A stretch of DNA of 17,521 nt from Sphingomonadales bacterium UBA7473 (GCA_002478575.1 DLOX01000279.1:1-17521), one strand, 5' to 3'; counted from the first letter of the stretch, positions 1-7,926 are shown. Notes: a model not told the origin generated them from the letters alone. Translations and numbers: made by a program.

Positions 1-1
1 G

Positions 2-493
2 ATTGGTGCGGAAAAAGGCACGCTGACCCTGATGTGCGGCGGCAAGGACAAAGCGATTGAGGCCGCCCGCCCGATCATGGCGGCCTATGCCAAGAAGATT
101 GTTCATGTCGGCCCGACAGGCCATGGCCAGTTGACCAAGATGGTCAATCAAGTGACTTTTGCCGGGATTATCGCAAGCCTTTCAGAAGCGATCCGCTTTG
201 CGCAGGCCGAGGGACTGGACTTGGAAAAGGTCTACGAATCGATTTCGGAAGGTGCGGCTTCCAGTTGGCAAATGACCAACCGGTGGGACACGATGGTGAA
301 AGACGAATTTGATTTCGGCTTCGCTGTCGATTGGATGCGCAAGGATTTGGGCGTCGCCTTTGATGAAGCCCGAGCCAATGGCGCAAGCTTGCCTGTCGCC
401 GCAATGGTCGATCAATTTTATGCCGAAGTGCAACAGCTTGGTGGCGGGCGGCAAGACACCAGCGCCTTCATCAGGCGGATTGCGAAGAAGTGA
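2..493 (+). CDS. 3-hydroxyisobutyrate dehydrogenase-like NAD(P)-dependent oxidoreductase (5' truncated by window)
   Basis: This is the C-terminal part of a beta-hydroxyacid dehydrogenase (3-hydroxyisobutyrate / tartronate semialdehyde / 6-phosphogluconate-like family). The open frame runs back to base 2 without a start, and the residues before the first internal ATG at 32 (ending in TLTLMCGG) fit the end of the Rossmann domain, so the start lies outside. The family's catalytic lysine and the nearby asparagine are visible in GHGQLTKMVNQ (Lys codon 137-139, Asn codon 146-148). The rest is the all-helical C-terminal domain. Enzymes of this family oxidise or reduce small beta-hydroxyacids in the cytoplasm, as in valine degradation. 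The exact substrate cannot be told because the N-terminal specificity motif is missing. The stop (491-493) overlaps the GTG start of the following amidohydrolase, so the two are probably co-transcribed and translationally coupled. Confidence 0.88.
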   Translation: MGAEKGTLTLMCGGKDKAIEAARPIMAAYAKKIVHVGPTGHGQLTKMVNQVTFAGIIASLSEAIRFAQAEGLDLEKVYESISEGAASSWQMTNRWDTMVKDEFDFGFAVDWMRKDLGVAFDEARANGASLPVAAMVDQFYAEVQQLGGGRQDTSAFIRRIAKK

Positions 494-2175
494 GGGGCTT
501 GTTGTGGGCTGCCCTTGCCCTCACCACCCCAGCCCAAGCCGAAACTGTGGTGGAAAATGTCAACGGCATCACCCTCAATGCCGACGGTAAGGTTGAACGG
601 TTCAAAGGCCTGATTATTGGCGATGATGGCAAGATCACGCGGCTCCTCCAAGGCCCATTGCCTTCGCCCGTCATCCCCAAATGCAAAAAGGGCCAGCCTT
701 GCACCTACCCGCCACAGCCTAAGTTTAGGCTCGATGGCAAAGGCCGCACATTGATGCCGGGCTTCATCGATGCCCATGGCCATGTGATGGGTTTGGGCTG
801 GCAAGCGCTCACGCTCGACCTGTCCGCTGCGACCTCGCTTGATGACGCCAAGGCTAGGATCAAGGCCTATGCCGAGGCCAACCCTTCGCAGAAATGGATC
901 ATTGGGCGCGGCTGGAATCAAGAGAATTGGTCGCTCGGCCGCTTCCCAACCGCTGCTGATTTGGACGGGGTGATTTCAGATCGGCCGGTCTGGCTTGAGC
1001 GGGTCGATGGCCATGCAGGTTGGGCAAATAGCGCGGCGATGACGGCAGCGGGCATCAGTGCCAAAAGCGTTTCGCCTGCTGGGGGTCGCATCGAGATGAC
1101 TGCGGCCAAGCCCAATGGGGTATTCATCGACGCGGCGATGGACCTGATCAACAAGCATGTGCCGCAGCCTCTGTCAAAAGAGCGCGACCTTGCCTTTGTG
1201 AAGGCCCAAGACACTCTTCTGCGCTTCGGGATTACAGGCATCGCCGACATGGGCACCAGCACGGATGATTGGTTGACCTATCGCCGGGCAGGCGATGGCG
1301 GATATCTGAGAATGCGGATATTCTCATATTCAGCAGGCCTAGGCCCGATGCTTCAGATCGCCAGCGGAGAGCCAACGCCCTGGCTCTATGGCGACAAGCT
1401 TCGCCTAGGTGGCGTGAAAATATATGGCGATGGGGCGTTGGGATCACGGGGCGCCTATTTGAAAGCGGCCTATGCCGACAAGCCCGGCGAACGAGGCCTT
1501 CAATTCCTGACGGACGCCACGCTCCGCAATCAAATGACGCGCGCGACGATGGACGGGTTTCAGCTTGCCATCCACGCAATTGGCGATGCTGCCAATGCGC
1601 AGGTGCTGGATGCGATTGATGAGATTTCTCAGACTTATGGCGGAGACCGGCGCTGGCGGATAGAACATGCTCAGATTGTCGATCCAGCAGACATTCCGCG
1701 CCTTGCGAAGTCTAATACCATCGCATCGATGCAGCCCGTCCATCAGGTCAGCGACCGCACGATGGCTGAGGCGCGATTGGGGCCTGACCGGTTGAAAGGA
1801 GCCTATGCTTGGGCTTCCATCCTGCGCGCTGGGGGGAAATTGGCTTTCGGATCTGACGTGCCGGTTGAAAGCGCTGAGCCCTTTGCGGGCCTCTCTGCCG
1901 CCACAACGCGCACCGATGCGAAGGGTGAGCCCTTTGGCGGTTGGCAACCCCAAGAGCGCGTCACGATCGAACAAGCGCTTGCCGGCTTCACGACCAATGC
2001 CGCCTATGCGTCCTTTGCTGAAGGCAAAACTGGCCGGATCGCGCCGGGGCTTCACGCTGACTTTATCTTGGTTGACCGTGACCCCCTATTCGCAACGCCC
2101 GCTGAACTGCGGACGATCAAGGTGCTAGAGACTTGGGTTGGCGGTGTGCGGATGTATTCTTCTGGGGGGAAGTAG
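490..2175 (+). CDS. Exported amidohydrolase, YtcJ-like (amidohydrolase family 3)
   Basis: A 561-residue metal-dependent amidohydrolase. The GTG start at 490 overlaps the upstream stop (GTGA) and gives a short signal peptide ending AQA at about residue 17, so the enzyme is probably periplasmic. Motifs run in family order: HxH in DAHGHV (His96, His98), GRGWNQENW, a DGHAGWANSAA segment, the lysine region VKIYGDGALGS (Lys310), His362 in AIHAIGDAAN, His393 in WRIEHAQI and Asp456 in FGSDVPVE. These match the TIM-barrel metal ligands of YtcJ / N-substituted formamide deformylase-type proteins. Length is usual for the family. The residues around 57-72 (a Pro-rich stretch with two Cys, CKKGQPC) look like an insertion before the barrel and could form a disulfide. 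The substrate is unknown; family members hydrolyse amides or formamides. A perfect hairpin covers the stop codon (2165-2187). Confidence 0.9.
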   Translation: MRGLLWAALALTTPAQAETVVENVNGITLNADGKVERFKGLIIGDDGKITRLLQGPLPSPVIPKCKKGQPCTYPPQPKFRLDGKGRTLMPGFIDAHGHVMGLGWQALTLDLSAATSLDDAKARIKAYAEANPSQKWIIGRGWNQENWSLGRFPTAADLDGVISDRPVWLERVDGHAGWANSAAMTAAGISAKSVSPAGGRIEMTAAKPNGVFIDAAMDLINKHVPQPLSKERDLAFVKAQDTLLRFGITGIADMGTSTDDWLTYRRAGDGGYLRMRIFSYSAGLGPMLQIASGEPTPWLYGDKLRLGGVKIYGDGALGSRGAYLKAAYADKPGERGLQFLTDATLRNQMTRATMDGFQLAIHAIGDAANAQVLDAIDEISQTYGGDRRWRIEHAQIVDPADIPRLAKSNTIASMQPVHQVSDRTMAEARLGPDRLKGAYAWASILRAGGKLAFGSDVPVESAEPFAGLSAATTRTDAKGEPFGGWQPQERVTIEQALAGFTTNAAYASFAEGKTGRIAPGLHADFILVDRDPLFATPAELRTIKVLETWVGGVRMYSSGGK

Positions 2176-2187
2176 GCCGCTTCCCCC
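2165..2187 (+). other. GC-rich hairpin across the amidohydrolase stop codon
   Basis: Bases 2165-2172 (GGGGGAAG) are perfectly complementary to 2180-2187 (CTTCCCCC), leaving a 7-base loop that contains the TAG stop at 2173-2175. No T-run follows, so it is not a standard intrinsic terminator. It could protect the mRNA 3' end, act as a weak or factor-dependent terminator, or reduce read-through into the peptidase gene that starts 51 bases later. Confidence 0.5.
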
Positions 2188-2238
2188 GCGCACCAACCCG
2201 CACTATCCTTCTTACTTTATCTTGATACGGACCTCTAC

Positions 2239-4122
2239 ATGCGTCTCCTTTTTGCTTCCCTTCTCCTCGCGACCACCGCCCCCGCCTTCGCGCAAAACAC
2301 GCTTCCTCCTATCCCTATCTCGCAAGACAAGGCCTATCCCGGCACGATGATGCTTGAGGTGGATGCGACGGACCTTGCCCGTGCGATTTTCAATGTGAAG
2401 CAGACCATCCCCGTTGCCCAATCCGGACCCCAAGTGTTGCTCATGCCTGCCTGGCTCCCCGGCAATCATGCGCCGCGGGGACAAATTGAAAAGCTCGCGG
2501 GTCTTGTCATCAAAGCCAATGGCAAGCTGCTGGAATGGAAGCGCGATCCGATCAATGTTTATGCGTTTCACATCAATGTGCCCCAAGGCACGACCAAGCT
2601 CGACGCTGAGTTTAAGTTCCTTTCCGCAACCGCAGAAGATCAGGGCCGCGTTGTCATCACCGATGCCATGATGAACCTGCAATGGCAGTCGGTCTCGCTT
2701 TACCCTGCGGGCTATGCGACGAGCAAAATGCCGATCCAAGCCAAGGTGAAATGGCCAACGGGCTGGAAAGCGGCAACTGCACTTCGCCCCGCCAGCACTT
2801 CTGGCGACACAATCACCTATCAAACCGTTGACTATGAAACCCTCGTCGACAGCCCCGTGTTCGCCGGGAAGCATTTCCGCGCCGAGCCAATGGGTCACAA
2901 TGTCACGCTCAATATTGTAGCAGATGAGGCGAAAGAACTGGCCGCCAAACCTGAACATATTGAGGCGCATAGGAAGCTTGTCGATCAAGCTGTCAAACTG
3001 TTCGGCACGCGCAGCTGGGATCATTATGACTTCCTCCTCGCACTGACGGACAAGATGGGTGGCATTGGCCTGGAACATCACCGATCCTCTGAAAATGGCG
3101 TGAATCCTGAATATTTTTTGGAATGGGACACAGGGCCAGGGCGCCGCAACCTTTTGCCGCATGAACTGGTGCATAGCTGGGTCGGTAAACACCGGCGCCC
3201 AGCGGGGCATATCGTGCCTGATTTCCATAGCCCGCTCGAAAATAGCCTGATGTGGGTCTATGAGGGGCAGACGCAATTTTGGGGTTATGTGCTGGGTGCC
3301 CGCTCTGGGCTTTTCTCAAAGCAAGAGACGCTGGATGCGTTGGCCTCAATCGCCGCTAATCTCGACATCAGGCGCGGTCGCGATTGGCGCAGTGTCGATG
3401 ATACAACCTATGATCCGATCATCACGCCGCGCCGCCCCAAGGGCTGGGTCAGTTATCAGCGGAGCGAAGATTATTATAATGAAGGCCTGCTGATCTGGCT
3501 CGAAACCGATGGCATGATCCGCAGCTTCACGGGCGGCAAGAAAGGCATGGATGATTTCGCTCGCGCTTTCTTTGGCGGCAAAGATGGCGACTATTCCGCC
3601 AAGCCTTTTGATTTCAACGAAGTCGCCCGGACCCTGAACAGCATCACCCCCTATGATTGGGCAGGATTCCTCTCGAAACGCTTGACCGAAAAGGCGGGCG
3701 GCGCCCCCATCAATGGCCTGATCCTGGGCGGATATCGCTTGACCTATGGCGACACACCCACACCCTTCATGAAAGATGCCGAAACCCGCAGCAAGGAATT
3801 GAACCTTACCTATTCGCTGGGCGGCACGATCAACAAAGGCAAGCTTTCTGGCGTCATTTGGGATGGACCGCTTTTTAATGCCGGGCTTTCGATTGGGCAA
3901 GAGATTATCGCGGTTGGCGATATCGCCTATTCGGATGCGGCCCTGAAAGATGCGATCCTTGCAGCCAAGGGTGGCAAAGATCCGATCCGCTTGATCGTGA
4001 AATCCGGAGACCGGGTGCGGACGGTGAATGTCATATGGAACGGCGGGCTTCGCTATCCTCGGCTTGAGAAGGCCGACAAAGCCGAAGGCAGTCTCGACAA
4101 GCTGCTCGCGCCGCGCCCTTAA
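2239..4122 (+). CDS. Exported M61-family metallopeptidase with C-terminal PDZ domain
   Basis: A 627-residue zinc peptidase of the M61 (glycyl aminopeptidase) family. The N-terminus (MRLLFASLLLATTAPAFAQ) is a clear signal peptide, so the protein is exported. An N-terminal beta-rich domain precedes the catalytic region. The zinc motif is HELVH (His308, Glu309, His312) and the probable third ligand is Glu342 in WVYEGQTQFWG. The preceding GLEHHRSS segment is typical of M61. The region around residues 520-605 (YSLGGTINKGKLSGVIWDG, NAGLSIGQEIIAVGD) is a PDZ domain, which binds peptide ends. The family cleaves N-terminal residues from peptides. A GGA at 2230-2232 is a weak ribosome site 6 bases before the ATG. 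The gene lies 63 bases after the amidohydrolase, and a hairpin at 4155-4184 probably ends it. A peptide-scavenging role alongside the downstream TonB receptor is inference. Confidence 0.93.
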   Translation: MRLLFASLLLATTAPAFAQNTLPPIPISQDKAYPGTMMLEVDATDLARAIFNVKQTIPVAQSGPQVLLMPAWLPGNHAPRGQIEKLAGLVIKANGKLLEWKRDPINVYAFHINVPQGTTKLDAEFKFLSATAEDQGRVVITDAMMNLQWQSVSLYPAGYATSKMPIQAKVKWPTGWKAATALRPASTSGDTITYQTVDYETLVDSPVFAGKHFRAEPMGHNVTLNIVADEAKELAAKPEHIEAHRKLVDQAVKLFGTRSWDHYDFLLALTDKMGGIGLEHHRSSENGVNPEYFLEWDTGPGRRNLLPHELVHSWVGKHRRPAGHIVPDFHSPLENSLMWVYEGQTQFWGYVLGARSGLFSKQETLDALASIAANLDIRRGRDWRSVDDTTYDPIITPRRPKGWVSYQRSEDYYNEGLLIWLETDGMIRSFTGGKKGMDDFARAFFGGKDGDYSAKPFDFNEVARTLNSITPYDWAGFLSKRLTEKAGGAPINGLILGGYRLTYGDTPTPFMKDAETRSKELNLTYSLGGTINKGKLSGVIWDGPLFNAGLSIGQEIIAVGDIAYSDAALKDAILAAKGGKDPIRLIVKSGDRVRTVNVIWNGGLRYPRLEKADKAEGSLDKLLAPRP

Positions 4123-4154
4123 GCGCCACTATAGCCCAAAGACCGTAGCGTCAG

Positions 4155-4184
4155 GCAGTTTTCCGCCAAAACTGCGGCGTTTTT
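4155..4184 (+). terminator. Probable intrinsic terminator after the M61 peptidase gene
   Basis: An 8-bp perfect stem (GCAGTTTT 4155-4162 with AAAACTGC 4168-4175) and a 5-base loop are followed after GGCG by five T (4180-4184). An alternative shorter GC stem (CCGC 4163-4166 with GCGG 4174-4177) sits closer to the T-run. Either would separate the peptidase transcript from the receptor gene. The spacing to the T-run is not ideal for the longer stem. Confidence 0.45.
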
Positions 4185-4253
4185 GTCACAGTGCAGCATA
4201 ATTCCAATCCTCTGACGGTTTTCAGCAACTTTCTGGCTGGATTTAATCCCTTT

Positions 4254-4263
4254 CTTGATCAAG
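4254..4263. promoter_or_regulatory. Perfect 10-bp palindrome upstream of the TonB receptor (possible operator)
   Basis: CTTGATCAAG is a perfect inverted repeat lying 65 bases before the receptor start, in the 206-base gap between the peptidase and the receptor. TonB receptor genes are usually regulated, so an operator is possible. No matching regulator is recognised and no convincing sigma-70 promoter was found around it. The rest of the gap holds the terminator at 4155-4184 and an imperfect hairpin at about 4269-4298. Confidence 0.25.
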
Positions 4264-4313
4264 GCTAACCCCGCCTGTGCTGAATGGGAGCAGCGGGCCT
4301 TATCCAAGATATT

Positions 4314-4319
4314 AGGGGA
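4314..4319 (+). promoter_or_regulatory. Ribosome binding site deciding the receptor start
   Basis: AGGGGA lies 9 bases before the ATG at 4329. It supports that start over the in-frame ATG at 4284, which has no such site and would put 15 extra residues in front of the signal peptide. Confidence 0.75.
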
Positions 4320-4328
4320 AGTGATTTT

Positions 4329-7007
4329 ATGCGAATTACCAACATGCGCACCGCCATGAAAGCGATGCTGACAACAGGCGTAGCGGCGGGTGCCATCCTG
4401 TCTGCTCAACCTGTTCTCGCTCAAGATGCTCCAGCGCCAGCCGCTGAAGAAGCAGCCGACGATAAAGAAATCGTCATCATCGGCACACGCCGTACAGACC
4501 GTTCGGTTACTGATTCCGCATCCCCAATCGATGTGATCGGCGCGACCGAATTGGCTTCTCAGCCTGCTGCGAACATGCTTGACGTTGTGCGCAACTTGGT
4601 TCCTTCGTTCTTCGTTCCACAGAACACCATTTCAGACGCCTCCACCTTCGTGCGCGCACCATCGCTGCGCGGCTTGGGCGCTGACCAAATTCTCGTCATG
4701 GTCAATGGCAAGCGCTATAACCGCGCTGCTCTTGTTCAGGTCTATTCCGGTGCAGACACCGCGCTTTCCTATGGATCGCAGGGCGCTGACATTGGCAACA
4801 TCCCATCCATCTCAATCAAGAATCTCCAGATTTTGCGCGATGGTGCAACGGCTCAATATGGGTCTGACGCCATCGGCGGCGTGATCAACTATATGATCCG
4901 CGACGATGCAGGCTTTGAAGCCCAAGGCGTTCTTGGTGAAACCTATCGCGGCGATGGCCAGCGCAAGCAGCTTGCAGGCTATGCTGGGTTCAAGCTTGGT
5001 GACCGTGGATATATCAACCTTTCTGGTGAATGGTATGACGATGAGGGCACCAGCCGTGGCGCGAACCGCCCGATTGCCGTTGTTTTGGCCCAAACCAATC
5101 CTTCGGTTGCGGCTCGCATTCCAAATGCGCCTGACGGCCCAGCCCAGATTTGGGGTTCTTCGCCCGGTGATGGCTGGAAAGCTTTCTTGAACGCTGGCTT
5201 TGACGTTACCGATTCAAGCCAATTCTATCTGACGGTCAATGCCGCGAAGAGCGAAGCCAATCAGAGCTTCAACTATCGTTCGCCTATCTCTGCGCCAACG
5301 CCGCTGGCGGTGGATCTGGGTAACGGCACAACGGGCACCCGCTCACCAGGCCGCAACGGCTCCTTCGCGCCAATCTTCTTGACGCCATGCCCAGCCGCTG
5401 CAGCAGCGACCTGCCCCGCAGGTGGCTTCGTGAACGATGCCAACACGTTCAACTTGGCAGCGTCCATCTATCCCGGTGGTTTCACGCCACGCTTCATCGG
5501 TAAAGTGAAGCAGCTTTATGGAACCGGTGGTTTCAAGGGCAAGACCGACAGCGGCTTCACCTATGATCTGTCCGCCACTTTCGCGAAAAACTCGCTTGAT
5601 CTCTCGATGACAGACTCAGTCAGCCCGTCGTTCGGTCCAGCGACGCAAACCGCGTTTGAATTTGGTAAGCTGATCCAGCGCGAGCAAACGCTCAACTTGG
5701 ATATGACCTATCCTTTGGAGGTTGGTTTCGCCAGCCCGATTACTTTGGCCGCTGGTGCCGAATATCGTCGTGAAGAATATGAAACGACAGTTGGCGATCT
5801 GCAATCTTACGCAGCTGGCCCCTTCGCACGCCAGCCGCTGTATAACTTGGTTTCTCCAGGCGTCTACACGCCAGCCCTGAATGCAGGTGGCACTCAGATT
5901 GTCGCAACCCAATCGCCAGCAGCAAGCGGCTATGGCGGCATCAGCCCGCTGTTCGCAGGCAAGAATAGCCAATCCAACTATGCCATCTATGTCGCGGCTG
6001 AAGCTGACGTGACCGATGCTTTGCAAATGGGCATTGCTGGCCGTTTTGAAGAATATTCGACCTTTGGCACTGCCGTGGTTGGTAAATTCAACGCGCGCTA
6101 TGAGTTCTCAGATGTCTTCTCATTGCGCGCTACGGTCGGCACCGGCTTCCATGCTCCATCGCCCGGTCAAAACAACACGCAAGTGCTGACCACCAACTTC
6201 CTTGGTGGAACGCAGGTGCAAACGGGCACATATCCTGTGACCAGCTCAATCGCTCAATATTATGGCGCTGACTCGCTTCGTCCAGAACGGTCAACCAACT
6301 TTGGTGCTGGCTTCGTGGTCAAGCCATCGAACAATATGACGCTGACGGTCGATGGATATTCGATTAAGGTTCGTAACCGCATCGGCATTTCGCAAAACTT
6401 CACAGTGACTGCAGCGGATGCTGTGGCTCTGCCAGAACTGGCGGCAGTGGGCGTCGGCGGCGTGGTGAACTATTTCACCAACGGCTTTGACACAACAACC
6501 AAGGGTATCGATGCGGTCGCCAACTATCGCACCAATGCTGCTGGTGGCCCACTGAACCTAACTTTTGCTTATAACTATAATAAGAGCAAAGTGACGGACT
6601 TTAACCCGCTCGTCATCAGTGCGGCTCAGCGGTTCAACATCTCCAACATCGCGCCAAAGCATCGCATCGTTGCCTCGGCCGGTTGGCAGCTTGGTGATTT
6701 CAGCATGAATGCCCGTGGCAACTATTATAGCTCATGGTCAAACCTGCTTGAATATCCAGGTCAGAAGTTCAGCGGCAAGGTCACAGCCGATCTTGATCTC
6801 AGCTACACACTTGCTGAGCATTATACATTGACGGTGGGTGCGAATAATATCTTCAACACCTACCCCGACAAGATCGCCGCATCGACGACGAACCCGATCT
6901 ACGCTTTGACGGGCAGCTTGGCCGATGGCCAAATCTATCCTCGTTCGGGTGGTCCTTTCGGGATCAACGGCGGTTTCTACTATGTCCGTCTGCGCGTAAA
7001 ATATTGA
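4329..7007 (+). CDS. TonB-dependent outer-membrane receptor
   Basis: An 892-residue TonB-dependent receptor that would import a ligand across the outer membrane using TonB/ExbBD energy. The ATG at 4329 is preferred for its ribosome site. A signal peptide ends near VLA|Q (residue 31). The TonB-box-like EIVIIGTR lies at about residues 47-54. The plug domain follows, with PSLRGLGADQILVMVNGKR and LQILRDGATAQYGSDAIGGV (both classic). The rest is a long beta-barrel with alternating aromatic segments, ending ...YYVRLRVKY. The final residue is Tyr rather than the commoner Phe, still aromatic as needed for outer-membrane insertion. Length is typical. It is bounded by terminators on both sides, so it is probably a single-gene transcript. 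Codon choice is richer in GGT and CGT than its neighbours by eye, which would fit high expression. The ligand is unknown; the peptidase and amidohydrolase upstream hint at peptides or amides only weakly. Confidence 0.95.
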   Translation: MRITNMRTAMKAMLTTGVAAGAILSAQPVLAQDAPAPAAEEAADDKEIVIIGTRRTDRSVTDSASPIDVIGATELASQPAANMLDVVRNLVPSFFVPQNTISDASTFVRAPSLRGLGADQILVMVNGKRYNRAALVQVYSGADTALSYGSQGADIGNIPSISIKNLQILRDGATAQYGSDAIGGVINYMIRDDAGFEAQGVLGETYRGDGQRKQLAGYAGFKLGDRGYINLSGEWYDDEGTSRGANRPIAVVLAQTNPSVAARIPNAPDGPAQIWGSSPGDGWKAFLNAGFDVTDSSQFYLTVNAAKSEANQSFNYRSPISAPTPLAVDLGNGTTGTRSPGRNGSFAPIFLTPCPAAAAATCPAGGFVNDANTFNLAASIYPGGFTPRFIGKVKQLYGTGGFKGKTDSGFTYDLSATFAKNSLDLSMTDSVSPSFGPATQTAFEFGKLIQREQTLNLDMTYPLEVGFASPITLAAGAEYRREEYETTVGDLQSYAAGPFARQPLYNLVSPGVYTPALNAGGTQIVATQSPAASGYGGISPLFAGKNSQSNYAIYVAAEADVTDALQMGIAGRFEEYSTFGTAVVGKFNARYEFSDVFSLRATVGTGFHAPSPGQNNTQVLTTNFLGGTQVQTGTYPVTSSIAQYYGADSLRPERSTNFGAGFVVKPSNNMTLTVDGYSIKVRNRIGISQNFTVTAADAVALPELAAVGVGGVVNYFTNGFDTTTKGIDAVANYRTNAAGGPLNLTFAYNYNKSKVTDFNPLVISAAQRFNISNIAPKHRIVASAGWQLGDFSMNARGNYYSSWSNLLEYPGQKFSGKVTADLDLSYTLAEHYTLTVGANNIFNTYPDKIAASTTNPIYALTGSLADGQIYPRSGGPFGINGGFYYVRLRVKY

Positions 7008-7033
7008 TCGCGTAACGGCTTAGGCCAAATCAT

Positions 7034-7068
7034 GGGCGGGGAAGCGATAAGCTTCTCCGCCCTTTTTT
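7034..7068 (+). terminator. Strong intrinsic terminator after the TonB receptor
   Basis: A 12-bp stem (7034-7045 with 7051-7062, one G-T wobble) with a GATAA loop is followed directly by six T (7063-7068). It stands 26 bases after the receptor stop and isolates the receptor transcript from ppa. Confidence 0.92.
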
Positions 7069-7389
7069 CTGGCGGATTGCTCTCCCCGTCACGCTAGGCG
7101 CTTCGGCAAAGCCCGGCATTACAGAAAGGAGGAAAGCGCTAAATTCTTGACTTGTTCCGAAATAACCTTATTGGCACCTTATGGCCATAGTCTCCTTTCC
7201 CTTCCACCATCATCTCACCATCGGCCTCTTTGCCGAAAAGCCATCTTTTCTTGTTTTCCCTTATAGAGCGTGGCCTTTGTGGCTTTCGTCACTTTTAAGT
7301 TACAGTTTTCGCCGTCCAGCGCTTCGAGCGATCATCATGCGGCCGCAGCCCGCATTGCCCCGCCGCCCACTTGCTGGCAAAGGCAGCGC
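7069..7389 (+). other. Non-coding leader region upstream of ppa
   Basis: About 320 bases between the receptor terminator and ppa. It holds a promoter candidate (7146-7171), an AGGAGG-type sequence near 7127-7132 with no start codon in range, a 10-bp palindrome TATGGCCATA at 7180-7189, and an open frame from an ATG at 7181 that ends in a 4-base ATGA overlap with the ppa start (7390-7393). That 70-codon frame has no recognisable family and no ribosome site, so it is not called as a gene. If the promoter call is right, ppa has a leader of roughly 200 bases. Confidence 0.5.
7146..7171 (+). promoter_or_regulatory. Candidate promoter for ppa, RpoH-like
   Basis: CTTG at 7146-7149, 17 bases, then CTTAT at 7167-7171. 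This fits the core of the alphaproteobacterial heat-shock consensus as I recall it (CTTG, 16-18 bases, CYTAT), but the downstream conserved T and G of that consensus are not matched. The same bases also contain TTGACT, a good sigma-70 -35 box, but the hexamer 17 bases further (ATTGGC) is a poor -10. Confidence 0.3.
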
Positions 7390-7926
7390 ATGAGAATCGA
7401 CCTGATCCCAGCGGGGGATAACCCGCCAGAAACCCTAAATGTCCTCATCGAAGTGCCGATTGGCGGCGAACCGGTGAAATATGAATTTGATAAGGCCTCG
7501 GGCGCTTTGTTCGTGGATCGAATCCTCCACACGCCAATGCGCTATCCCGCCAATTATGGCTTTGTGCCTCACACATTGGGCGATGATGGTGATCCGCTGG
7601 ATGCGCTTGTGGTGACACGCTCCCCCATCATGCCGGGCGCGGTTATCAAGGTTCGGCCAGTCGGTGTTTTGTTGATGGAAGACGATAAGGGCGGCGATGA
7701 GAAGCTCATCACTGTGCCTGTCGATACAACCTTCCCTTATTATACCGAAGTCGGCAATCATGATGATCTGCCGCCGATTGTGACCCAACAGATCGAACAT
7801 TTCTTCCAGCATTATAAAGATCTTGAACCCGGCAAATGGGCGAAGCTCACGGGCTGGGGCGATACAGCAAAGGCCAAAGAGATTATCATCGACTGTATCG
7901 AACGGGCGAAGAAAGTCGGCTATTGA
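7390..7926 (+). CDS. ppa: Inorganic pyrophosphatase (soluble, family I)
   Basis: A 178-residue cytoplasmic enzyme that hydrolyses pyrophosphate to two phosphates and so pulls biosynthetic reactions forward. The ATG at 7390 gives the N-terminus MRIDLIPAG typical of alphaproteobacterial members; the longer frame from 7270 adds 40 residues with no family counterpart. Active-site features are in order: Glu21, Lys30, Arg44 in FVDRILHTPMRYPANYG, the signature DDGDPLDA (Asp66, Asp68, Asp71), and the acidic patch EDDKGGD (around residues 98-104). Length matches the bacterial hexameric form (about 175 residues). It is followed 70 bases later by argG, whose reaction releases pyrophosphate, so co-transcription would make sense; no terminator is seen between them. 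Confidence 0.97.
   Translation: MRIDLIPAGDNPPETLNVLIEVPIGGEPVKYEFDKASGALFVDRILHTPMRYPANYGFVPHTLGDDGDPLDALVVTRSPIMPGAVIKVRPVGVLLMEDDKGGDEKLITVPVDTTFPYYTEVGNHDDLPPIVTQQIEHFFQHYKDLEPGKWAKLTGWGDTAKAKEIIIDCIERAKKVGY

Noticed and set aside
1444..2055. 203-codon open frame on the minus strand
   Set aside because: It is antisense to the amidohydrolase core with its conserved metal ligands, and the product is Arg/Ser-rich without any recognisable domain.
2212..3276. 354-codon open frame on the minus strand
   Set aside because: It lies antisense to the M61 peptidase, whose signal peptide and zinc motif are clear. The translated sequence shows no family features and is a shadow of GC-biased codons.
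4284..4328. Upstream in-frame ATG for the TonB receptor
   Set aside because: It would place 15 residues before the signal peptide and has no ribosome site, while AGGGGA stands correctly before the ATG at 4329.
4119..4424. 101-codon minus-strand frame between the peptidase and the receptor
   Set aside because: It runs across a terminator hairpin and into the receptor signal peptide region antisense, with no domain or ribosome site.
7270..7389. N-terminally extended pyrophosphatase
   Set aside because: The 40 extra residues are unlike any family I pyrophosphatase, and MRIDLIPAG is the normal N-terminus.
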